From Oxalobacteraceae bacterium (GTDB lineage Bacteria; Pseudomonadota; Gammaproteobacteria; Burkholderiales; Burkholderiaceae_D), in the NCBI GenBank assembly GCA_021768485.1, contig JAIZVZ010000030.1:1-42979 (forward strand): a DNA stretch of 42,979 bases, in the 5' to 3' direction. The notes beneath the pieces were generated by a model that saw only the letters and a program-made list of their open reading frames with translations, was not told the DNA's origin and ran no database searches. How positions within the stretch are numbered: position 1 is the stretch's first letter; each line of letters opens with the position of its first letter. Positions 36,168 to 42,823 of this stretch are shown here, one piece after another. The position numbers were made by a program, and so were the translations under genes.

Positions 36168-37256
36168 TTAAACCTCGAACAGCATGCCCTGCTCGCCCGG
36201 CGCCGGCGGCGCCAGCCGCACACCGGCGCCGAGCAGGCGTACCGGCATGGCGCCGCGCTGAAAACCGGTCTCCAGCAATCGCATGAACAAGACCGGGTCC
36301 TGCACGGCACTGACGCATTCGACCGTGGTCTTGCGAAAATCGGCAAAGCGCAGCTTCACATACAATTTGTGCACCTGGCCCTCGGCGCCGCAACGCCGCA
36401 CGCGCGCCTCAAGACTGGCCAGCAACTGCGCCATCTGGGCGCCACAGGCCGCCAGATCGGGCAAATCGGGCGTATAACTCTCTTCGACGCTGACCGATTT
36501 GCGCTCGTCGCTGACCGATACCGCGCGCTCGTCGATGCCGCGACACAAATGGTACAGACGCCCGCCGAATTTGCCGAAATGCTGCTGCAGCGCCGCCAGA
36601 CTCCAGCTGCGCAAGTCGAGGCAGGTTTCGGCGCCGAGCTGGTTCAGCCTGGCCGCAGTCACTTTGCCGACGCCGAATAATTTCTTAACCGGTAGCGCGG
36701 CCACGAAATCGTCGATTTGCTGCGGCCGGATCACATACATGCCGTCGGGCTTGTTCCAGGCGCTGGCGACCTTGGCCAGGAATTTGTTCGGCGCCACGCC
36801 GGCCGAGGCCGTAATGCCGACCGCAGCGGCGATCCGGGCCCGGATTTCTTCTGCGATCAAGGTCGCACTGCCTCGGCAATGCGGCGAGTCGGTCACGTCG
36901 AGATAGGCTTCGTCGAGCGACAAGGGCTCGACCAGATCGGTATAGTCGCGATAAATGGCCAGGATCTGGCGCGAAGCAATCCGGTATTTTTCCATCTGCG
37001 GCGCAATCACCACCAGTTGCGGACAGCGCTGCAAGGCCTGCGCGGTGGCCATCGCCGAGTGAATGCCGAAACGGCGCGCCTCGTAATTGCAGGTGGCCAC
37101 CACGCCGCGCTGGGCGGCAGTGCCGCCGACGGCCACCGGCAACAAACGCAAATCGGGATTGTCGCGCATCTCGACCGAGGCATAAAAACAATCGCAATCG
37201 CAATGAATGATTTTGCGCTGGCGCGGCGGCCGGCTGTCCGGCAGAGAAAATGGCAT
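36168..37256 (-). CDS. dinB: DNA polymerase IV (Y-family translesion polymerase)
   Basis: 362 residues from ATG 37256; an in-frame TTG three codons earlier is the alternative. The catalytic palm begins IIHCDCDCFYASVEMRDNP, with the second acidic cluster in EPLSLDEAYLDVT. The helix-hairpin-helix is LFGVGKVTAARLNQLG, and the little finger contains SVSVEESYTPDL. The C terminus QGMLFEV carries a beta-clamp-binding motif (QxxLF). It copies damaged DNA with low fidelity. A LexA box lies 31 bases before the start, so it is SOS-induced. Confidence 0.96.
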   Translation of the reverse strand: MPFSLPDSRPPRQRKIIHCDCDCFYASVEMRDNPDLRLLPVAVGGTAAQRGVVATCNYEARRFGIHSAMATAQALQRCPQLVVIAPQMEKYRIASRQILAIYRDYTDLVEPLSLDEAYLDVTDSPHCRGSATLIAEEIRARIAAAVGITASAGVAPNKFLAKVASAWNKPDGMYVIRPQQIDDFVAALPVKKLFGVGKVTAARLNQLGAETCLDLRSWSLAALQQHFGKFGGRLYHLCRGIDERAVSVSDERKSVSVEESYTPDLPDLAACGAQMAQLLASLEARVRRCGAEGQVHKLYVKLRFADFRKTTVECVSAVQDPVLFMRLLETGFQRGAMPVRLLGAGVRLAPPAPGEQGMLFEV

Positions 37257-37286
37257 ATCGGGCAAGCTGTTTGCACATCAAAATAA

Positions 37287-37302
37287 CTGTTTATATATAC
37301 AG
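37287..37302. promoter_or_regulatory. LexA (SOS) box upstream of dinB
   Basis: CTGTTTATATATACAG, flanked by AA and TA, differs from the classic CTGTATATATATACAG at one base. Its position just before dinB fits direct LexA repression. Confidence 0.92.
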
Positions 37303-37376
37303 TATCCACTAAAACATTCAGCGCCGCAAGATCGTTCATATCGCCGCTTCGCACGCATCGCAGATGCCAATGCAAA

Positions 37377-37404
37377 TTGTCCTAGCAAAAATGAAAAATA
37401 TACT
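37377..37404 (+). promoter_or_regulatory. Promoter of the tRNA operon
   Basis: TTGTCC (37377-37382) and TATACT (37399-37404), spaced 16 bp in an A-rich stretch, followed by a GC-containing discriminator. The tRNA-Val starts 52 bases later. Confidence 0.65.
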
Positions 37405-37456
37405 GTAGACTTCGCCCGCTTCAGGTGTGTGACAACACTTGAGTGTTTTCTGAATT

Positions 37457-37532
37457 GGGTGCTTAGCTCAGTTGGTAGAGCGGCGCCCTTACAAGGCGTA
37501 GGTCGGGAGTTCGAGCCTCTCAGCACCCACCA
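37457..37532 (+). tRNA. tRNA-Val (anticodon TAC)
   Basis: 76 bases including an encoded CCA. Acceptor arms GGGTGCT / AGCACCC; D arm with GCTCAGTTGGTAGAGC; anticodon loop CTTACAA between GCGCC and GGCGT; T loop TTCGAGC. All stems pair. First gene of a two-tRNA operon. Confidence 0.97.
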
Positions 37533-37555
37533 GTTTGGAAAAGAAGCAGCTATCA

Positions 37556-37632
37556 GGAGTGGTAGTTCAGTTGGTTAGAATACCGGCCTGTCACGCCGGG
37601 GGTCGCGGGTTCGAGTCCCGTCCACTCCGCCA
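37556..37632 (+). tRNA. tRNA-Asp (anticodon GTC)
   Basis: 77 bases including CCA. Acceptor arms GGAGTGG / CCACTCC, anticodon arm CCGGC CTGTCAC GCCGG, T loop TTCGAGT. It lies 23 bases after tRNA-Val. Its last 21 bases, from inside the T arm to CCA, are copied twice more in tandem downstream (one copy with a single change), and a diverged copy lies at 39246. Confidence 0.97.
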
Positions 37633-37642
37633 GAATACAAAA

Positions 37643-37665
37643 TGCCCGCGCAAGCGGGTATTTTT
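37643..37665 (+). terminator. Intrinsic terminator after tRNA-Asp
   Basis: TGCCCGC, loop GCAA, GCGGGTA (one G-U pair), followed by TTTTT. It is repeated with the tandem units at 37827-37849 and 38012-38034, so read-through transcripts meet three terminators in a row. Confidence 0.88.
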
Positions 37666-37755
37666 ATTTGTATCTCCCATTTTGCGGCCCGCCTGCGGGC
37701 AGCACCGCTTGCGGATGGAGTATGCCGCCTGCGCGGCATACGGCGGGACGCGAAG

Positions 37756-37777
37756 CCGGGCGCGTATTCGCGCCCGG
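37756..37777 (+). ncRNA. Covarying hairpin of the repeat, copy 1 (possible rtT-like RNA)
   Basis: CCGGGCGCG, loop TATT, CGCGCCCGG: a perfect 9-bp stem. In copy 2 (37940-37961) it is CCAGGCGCA, loop TGCT, TGCGCCTGG. The two G-C to A-T changes are each matched by the partner base, so the stem is kept while the sequence moves. This suggests a folded RNA, though no transcript is proven. Confidence 0.5.
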
Positions 37778-38112
37778 GCGGCCTGCGACGCGTAGGCGAG
37801 TCCCGTCCACTCCGCCAGAATACAAATGCCCGCGCAAGCGGGTATTTTTATTTGCATCTCCCATTTTGCTGCCCGCCTGCGGGCAGCACCGCTTGCGGAT
37901 GGAGTATGCCGCCTGCGCGGCATACGGCGGGAGTCGAAGCCAGGCGCATGCTTGCGCCTGGGCGGCCTGCGACGCGTAGGCGAGTCCCGTCCACTGCGCC
38001 AGAATACAAAATGCCCGCGCAAGCGGGTATTTTTATTTGCATCTCCCATTTTGCGGCCGCCTGCGGGATTATTGCTAAAATACAAAATCACAACCACAAA
38101 CAAGAGCTTTGT

Positions 38113-39039
38113 ATGCCGCAGCGCCCGAGCAGCTCAACATCCGCCATTCTCGCAGCTCTCCTTTTATGCCTTCCAAGCATACCTGCATTTGCTGATGACA
38201 GCGCCAACGAGATTCAGTGGTTCACGGGCCTTGTAAAGGCGAACTATGGGAAGACTTTCTGTGCGCCATCAAGCACGACCTACAAAGATCTCGGGAACGT
38301 GATCCTCGCATTTGCAAAAGCACATCCAGAGTTTCGTGGCCAATTAACTGACAGCCAAACAATTCAGGGTTTGGCTGAACGCTACCCATGCAAAGCCAAT
38401 CCGGAGTTGGCGAACACACCGTTGTCCAAGGCCGGTGGACGACGCATAGAAGTTTCCCCCACGGGTGAGTTTTCCTCGATTGACACCAAGCCAACAATGG
38501 CAATCGTGCAAAAATTGCATGGGACGGTGGGTCACGAAAATGATGACTTAATCGAACAGATTACAAAAAACGGGGGCAACTATATGCCGCCCACCTTATT
38601 TGCCGTTGCTGAGTGGTTTTACCGCCAGGGGGATATTAACAATGCAATATTCTGGTTCAATGCTGCTCGCCTGCGCGGCACTTTTGATGCGACTCTTTGC
38701 ACCGACGTCAGTGCCCGATCAGCCATTCCCGCGCTGATTCAACAGATGCCGAGGGAATTGATCAAGAAGCAATTCGATGATGTGACAACGCTCAAGGAAA
38801 TCATTGACCGTGTTCTGAAATGGGATGAAGCGACGCCCTACAACTATGACCATCGCTGGATCAGCCTTCATGGCATGAGGGCAATCAATAGTGGCCTGGG
38901 GCGCGTAAATTCAAATGAACCGCTCACGGTGGCTTCTGACAAGTGGGATGCCTTGGCCAAACAGACTCGTGAGCGGTATCAAAAAAGTTATGACACCGCT
39001 ATTGAGACGATACAAAAACAAAAGGCAAAAACGAACTGA
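38113..39039 (+). CDS. Exported protein with Rap1a/Tai immunity-like domain
   Basis: 308 residues from ATG 38113 (AAGAG upstream); the frame is open back through the repeats to 37642 but that part is repeat DNA. The signal peptide is AILAALLLCLPSIPAFA. Residues about 35-95 fit the Rap1a/Tai pattern: WFTGLVKANYGKTFCAP, then LAFAKAHPEFRGQL and LAERYPC, with the two cysteines that form a disulfide in this family. Rap1a/Tai proteins neutralise type VI secretion peptidoglycan-amidase effectors in the periplasm. A second domain (MPPTLFAVAEWFYRQGDINN, AIFWFNAARLR) looks Sel1/TPR-like. Third codon positions are less GC-rich than neighbours, a sign of transfer. No toxin gene is adjacent. A weak -10 (TAAAAT, 38076-38081) lies upstream. 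Confidence 0.75.
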   Translation: MPQRPSSSTSAILAALLLCLPSIPAFADDSANEIQWFTGLVKANYGKTFCAPSSTTYKDLGNVILAFAKAHPEFRGQLTDSQTIQGLAERYPCKANPELANTPLSKAGGRRIEVSPTGEFSSIDTKPTMAIVQKLHGTVGHENDDLIEQITKNGGNYMPPTLFAVAEWFYRQGDINNAIFWFNAARLRGTFDATLCTDVSARSAIPALIQQMPRELIKKQFDDVTTLKEIIDRVLKWDEATPYNYDHRWISLHGMRAINSGLGRVNSNEPLTVASDKWDALAKQTRERYQKSYDTAIETIQKQKAKTN

Positions 39040-39063
39040 CGCATCCGCTAAGAAACCGCGGAA

Positions 39064-39240
39064 TTAGTCCAAGGTCGGATTATTGACGATGGCGAGATGT
39101 GTACGAAACTGCGCAGGCTTGTCGCCCGAGATCATATCCGCGATGGCCCACTTGCCCATGCCAGTGGCCCATCGAAACGGGTGAGCGAAGCGGTTTTTTG
39201 GGAGCGATTTCTTGAAGGTCACTTGGTAAGCGTAACGGTC
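39064..39240 (-). pseudogene. Possible 3' remnant of an unidentified gene
   Basis: The minus frame reads LSDRYAYQVTFKKSLPKNRF, then AHPFRWATGMGKWAIADM and ends ...AIVNNPTLD with TAA at 39064. Balanced composition with many aromatic residues differs from the Ala/Arg-rich shadow frames elsewhere. There is no start codon in the sensible part; upstream the frame runs into the tRNA-tail copy. It looks like the C-terminal 59 residues of a real protein cut by the repeat, but I do not recognise the family. Confidence 0.4.
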
Positions 39241-39245
39241 GGACA

Positions 39246-39290
39246 GCCCCGCCCACTGCGCCAGAATACAAATGCCCGCGCAAGCGGGCA
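39246..39290 (+). repeat. Fourth, isolated copy of the tRNA-Asp tail and hairpin
   Basis: About 21 bases resemble the tRNA-Asp 3' end (with the same C to G change as copy 3), followed by the AGAATACAAATGCCCGCG block. The hairpin here is TGCCCGC gcaa GCGGGCA at 39273-39290, where the G-U pair of other copies has become G-C. The U tract is lost. It marks the far side of the segment with the Rap1a-like gene. Confidence 0.85.
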
Positions 39291-39325
39291 TCTGCATTTA
39301 CAACACCAATTTTATTGCCTGTTAC

Positions 39326-41602
39326 TTAAAACGCCCACTTGGCCTTCACCGAGGCGGTCTGGCTCAAGAAGCTCGAACGGTATTCGGCATCATAGCGCGC
39401 GGAAAGCTCCACACCGTCCTTGACGACGCGCGCAATGCCGACGCCAGCGCGTGCCAGCCACGGACTGGTATCGAGACCGTAGGTTATGAAACTTGCCGTC
39501 GGCGCCGCCGCATAGCTCGAGCTGATCGATGACTGACCATTCAAGGCGTCATAGCCGATACCGAAATTGGCGTGAACCGTAGTCTTGTTGTCGTCAAGCC
39601 GATGATTGAACTTGCCATCGATTGCCAGAATCAGATTTTCCGCCGCCCGGCTGTCGACCTTGAGCAGCACCGCACTGATGTTGCTGGAGCCACTCTCCTG
39701 ATAGCCATCTTCCTTGACCCGCGTGTAGTCGGCACTCACCGACGGCGTGAAACTGGTTTTTTCATTCAGCAAATAACCGTGGGCAAAGCCGATCCCCAGG
39801 GTGGTCGTCAGGCTGTTATAGGTGGCGCTGGCCTCGCCCGATGCAAACGAAAGACTGCGCCTGGCAGAGTTATGACTCTGGCCGAGGCCGGCCCGGTAAG
39901 TCAGATCGCTGCCGGCGCCGAGCTGATGGCTGCCATAGGCCGACAGTTGATAGCTCTTGATGTCATCGCTTTGCGCGGCAATGCTGGAATTGCTGGTGAC
40001 ATTGGTACTCGCATAGGCAAACGCCACGCCGACCCGGCGCGCTGCAGAAAGGTCGGCATCGGCACCGAAGACCAGGCCGCTCGAGCGGGCGTAGTAACCG
40101 GAAACGCCGTTCTTGTCGTCCTGGTTGGCCCAGCTGCCGAAGGGCTTCATCCAGAATTGCTTGTTACCGTAGAAAAAATTATCGCCAGAAGCCAGGCCAC
40201 TGCTACTGCTGCCACCCTCCTGGCGCGCCTGAATCACTTGATTGATGCCAGACAGGGCTGTTTGGGTGGCCTGGGTCGAGGCCCCGGTCAGCAAAGGCAA
40301 GGTCTGGCTGACGGCATTGCTGACCGCCTGCGACGTCGCCAGGGGCCGGAACAGGGTGGCGATCGCACCGCTCGGATTGGCGACAATGATGGAGTCCAGT
40401 ACGTGCGCGGCGCCTATCGCCGGCGTGTTGCTGGCCGTCGTGACGGCATCGTACACCCCGGTCTGGCTGCTGGCACTGACGGTAAGGTTGACATCGGTGC
40501 CGGTATAGCTGGCGGCAAAATCGAACAGGGTGCTGTTGTCGGTCACGCTCGAAAACATGCCGCTGATGCTGCGGGCGTGAATGACGCTCGCCAGGGTGCC
40601 AGCGCTCAGGCCGCTGGCGTTGGCCGCATCGACATTCAGGGTGCCGGCCAGGGTGGCGGTGCCGGAAACATTGAGTGCGCCGTAGTTCGTCATGCTGGCC
40701 ACGCCGATTTGCAAGGTACCGCCCGCCTCCTGGGTGTAATTGCCGGTAATCGAGACCGGATTGGCAATCCGCAGCGTGGCCGCCGTATTCTTCACGGTAT
40801 AGGTACCGACATTGATGTCGTCATACAGAAGCTGGCTGCCGCTGCCAAAAACGAGGTTGGACGCCGTATTGCTAATCAAGCCTTTGGCGCCGTTGTAACC
40901 GCTCAGGCTGCCCACGGTGCCGCTGCTGTCGCCATTGATCGTCAAGTCGCTGGCCGACAGATTGGTGATATTTCCGGCCAGCGTGCCGGAATTGGTAATC
41001 GCACTCAGCGAGGCCGACGAACCGTTGTACAAGGCATAGCTGCTGCCCGAAATCGTGCCGCTGTTGGTGAATGACGATATGGTGCCGGTATTGTTGATAC
41101 CGTATGCGCCGGTGATCGACCCGCTGTTGTTGAGCGTCGTGATGGTGCCGAGATTGTATACGCCGGCATAACTGGCCATGGTCAGCACTTTGGCGCGCGA
41201 CACAATGGTGCCGCCGGTGGCAGTGATGGTGCCGGTATTGATCAGCGAACCCAGCGTCCCGCCGACGTTATAAATGCCGATTGACGCGGCAGTAATCGTT
41301 CCGCTGTTGACGACGGCATCTGCCGAGGAACCGAGATGGATGGCGTGCAAGCCGGCATCGAGCAGCCCGGCATTGTTAATCGTGCCGAAAGCGGCACTGG
41401 TATAGACCGTATCGCCAACCAGATAAGTCACGGCGCCGCTGCTGGTGACGTTCAAATTGCCACTACTAAGGCTTAACGGGGTCGTCGTTGCGGTACTGAC
41501 GGTCGTATCTGCCAAGGCGTTTGCCTGCGTCATGATGGTCATGACTGCAGGCAGGGCGATCTTGAGAATCGCTTTTTGATGCAAGGTTCCGATGTTATTC
41601 AT
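39326..41602 (-). CDS. Autotransporter (type V secretion) with repetitive passenger
   Basis: 758 residues; ATG 41602 has AAGGGA 6 bases upstream. The signal peptide is ILKIALPAVMTIMTQANALA. The passenger (to about 440) is a beta-helix-type repeat with recurring N-(S/T)-G-(T/S)-(I/L) turns (VVNSGTITAAS, LINTGTITATGG, LNNSGSITGAY, FTNSGTISGSS, ITNSGTLAGN). The last about 270 residues form the autotransporter barrel (KQFWMKPFGSWANQDDKNGV, GVSGYYARSSGLVFGADADL) ending with the membrane-insertion signature SVKAKWAF. There is no protease triad or known adhesin domain, so the role is probably adhesion or surface coat, by inference. Confidence 0.93.
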   Translation of the reverse strand: MNNIGTLHQKAILKIALPAVMTIMTQANALADTTVSTATTTPLSLSSGNLNVTSSGAVTYLVGDTVYTSAAFGTINNAGLLDAGLHAIHLGSSADAVVNSGTITAASIGIYNVGGTLGSLINTGTITATGGTIVSRAKVLTMASYAGVYNLGTITTLNNSGSITGAYGINNTGTISSFTNSGTISGSSYALYNGSSASLSAITNSGTLAGNITNLSASDLTINGDSSGTVGSLSGYNGAKGLISNTASNLVFGSGSQLLYDDINVGTYTVKNTAATLRIANPVSITGNYTQEAGGTLQIGVASMTNYGALNVSGTATLAGTLNVDAANASGLSAGTLASVIHARSISGMFSSVTDNSTLFDFAASYTGTDVNLTVSASSQTGVYDAVTTASNTPAIGAAHVLDSIIVANPSGAIATLFRPLATSQAVSNAVSQTLPLLTGASTQATQTALSGINQVIQARQEGGSSSSGLASGDNFFYGNKQFWMKPFGSWANQDDKNGVSGYYARSSGLVFGADADLSAARRVGVAFAYASTNVTSNSSIAAQSDDIKSYQLSAYGSHQLGAGSDLTYRAGLGQSHNSARRSLSFASGEASATYNSLTTTLGIGFAHGYLLNEKTSFTPSVSADYTRVKEDGYQESGSSNISAVLLKVDSRAAENLILAIDGKFNHRLDDNKTTVHANFGIGYDALNGQSSISSSYAAAPTASFITYGLDTSPWLARAGVGIARVVKDGVELSARYDAEYRSSFLSQTASVKAKWAF

Positions 41603-41632
41603 TTTTTCCCTTTAGTTATTATTGTTCTTGCG

Positions 41633-41640
41633 CCCCCCCC
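41633..41640 (-). repeat. G8 homopolymer in the autotransporter leader
   Basis: Eight C on the plus strand (G on the coding strand), 31-38 bases before the autotransporter ATG and after its predicted start of transcription. It is in the untranslated leader, so length changes could alter expression but not frame. Confidence 0.8.
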
Positions 41641-41708
41641 GACATGAACGGCGCACGGATGCCGCCATCCGCTTAAATGTGAAATACCATTTTTTCAATA
41701 TGGTTTTT

Positions 41709-41737
41709 ATTTTATAACTATTTTGCTCTATTGCCAA
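41709..41737 (-). promoter_or_regulatory. Sigma70 promoter of the autotransporter
   Basis: On the minus strand TTGGCA (41737-41732) and TAAAAT (41714-41709) with 17-bp spacing, a strong match. The predicted leader is about 100 bases. Confidence 0.65.
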
Positions 41738-41884
41738 AATGTACAGATATCAGGCATGGCCTTCGCTTGCTATCGGGCATACACTTGCATAGGCAAGAAA
41801 GCAATTTTGTGGTTTTTTTATCCAATAAGGGATTGACTGCCGATGATCAGACGGGCACCGGGTAGTCGCATGCATACGGGCTGC

Positions 41885-42712
41885 ATGAATTTTTTGTTGC
41901 GCGCAGCGCTGCCGGGCATATTGCTGATCGGCGCATGTTCGACGGTCCCCGCGCCAGCCGAACGCAGCTTGCACGCCGATGCGCTGGCCGCGGCCGCCGG
42001 CTGGGACGCCGTGCGCATCCCGGCCGGCAACTTCACGCTGGCCGCATATCTGTCGCCGGCGCGCACGCCGGGCGCCGCACTGACGATTTATATCGAGGGC
42101 GACGGCCTGGCCTGGCTCAACCGCTCGACGCCCTCGAGCGACCCGACCCCGATCCGCGCCACCGCCCTCGAGCTCGCTTTGCGGCAGCACGGTGGTGCGG
42201 TCGCATATCTGGCGCGCCCCTGCCAATTTGTGACCGGTAGCGAGCGCCACGGTTGCGCGCCGCGCTATTGGACCGATGCCCGTTTTGCCGCGGAAGTCAT
42301 CGACGCCAGCAGCATCGCCATCGACACATTGAAGATGAAGGTGGGAGCGCAGCACGTGATTCTGGTCGGCTATTCGGGCGGCGGCGCGGTCGCCGCGCTC
42401 GTGGCCAGCCAGCGTCACGATGTCGATCGCCTGGTCACCGTCGCCGGCAATCTCGATCATGCGCTCTGGACGCAGCTGCACGCAGTCGCCCCCTTGGCAC
42501 GCTCATTGAACCCGGCCGATCGCTGGCAGCAACTGCTCGCTATCCCCCAGATACACTTCGTCGGCGCCCAGGACCACATCATGGATCAGAGAGTGGCGCT
42601 ATCGTTCAGCACCAGGTTTCCCAAAGAACAGCAGCCAACAGTCCTCATCGTGCCGGACTTCGATCACCAATGTTGTTGGGCCAGAGACTGGCCGCAATTA
42701 TTCCGCCAATGA
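41885..42712 (+). CDS. Alpha/beta-hydrolase-fold lipoprotein
   Basis: 275 residues from ATG 41885, chosen because it starts a lipoprotein signal (LLRAALPGILLIGAC, lipobox LIGAC, Cys at about 18); the frame is open to 41843. The fold shows LTIYIEGDGLAWLN, an apparent disulfide region (ARPCQFVTGSERHGCAPRYW), nucleophile elbow VGYSGGGAVAALVA with Ser, acid region FVGAQDHIM and catalytic His in PDFDHQCCW. It is probably an envelope-anchored esterase or lipase of unknown substrate. The following lipoprotein gene begins 111 bases later on the same strand and may be co-transcribed. Confidence 0.85.
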   Translation: MNFLLRAALPGILLIGACSTVPAPAERSLHADALAAAAGWDAVRIPAGNFTLAAYLSPARTPGAALTIYIEGDGLAWLNRSTPSSDPTPIRATALELALRQHGGAVAYLARPCQFVTGSERHGCAPRYWTDARFAAEVIDASSIAIDTLKMKVGAQHVILVGYSGGGAVAALVASQRHDVDRLVTVAGNLDHALWTQLHAVAPLARSLNPADRWQQLLAIPQIHFVGAQDHIMDQRVALSFSTRFPKEQQPTVLIVPDFDHQCCWARDWPQLFRQ

Positions 42713-42823
42713 CTAAAACCCTGCACGACCGCATTTCTAGCAACAACACTTTACGCCGTCGCGGCGCCGTTGCGTCAGACCGGCCCTGCCTGTCATGGTT
42801 ATTCATCACGAGGAGTAAATAAC

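Larger units (their letters stand above)
37612..38068 (+). repeat. Tandem 184/185-bp repeats beginning with the tRNA-Asp 3' end
   Basis: Units start at 37612 (inside the real tRNA), 37797 and 37981, giving periods of 185 and 184; the third stops after about 88 bases. Each starts with the last 21 bases of tRNA-Asp (copy 2 exact, copy 3 with C to G in the acceptor stem), then a terminator hairpin with U tract. Full units continue with GCCCG cctg CGGGC, GTATGCCGC ctgc GCGGCATAC (37720-37741; 37904-37925) and a third 9-bp hairpin (37756-37777; 37940-37961). The third hairpin changes at two base pairs, both compensated. Arg-rich frames stay open through the units but lack ribosome sites. Confidence 0.95.
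41603..41884. other. Divergent region between autotransporter and hydrolase lipoprotein
   Basis: 282 bases, AT-rich from 41670 to 41740. Holds the autotransporter promoter, an inverted repeat ACCAT / ATGGT (41686-41704) over its expected start point, and a small GGATG / CATCC repeat at 41658-41670. No clear promoter for the plus-strand gene. Confidence 0.5.

Noticed and set aside
37612-38034. CRISPR array
   Set aside because: Units are about 185 bp and nearly identical throughout, with no short repeat/variable spacer pattern and no cas genes.
37642-38112. In-frame N-terminal extension of the Rap1a-like protein through the repeats
   Set aside because: This part is repeat and terminator DNA; the signal peptide at 38113 marks the real start.
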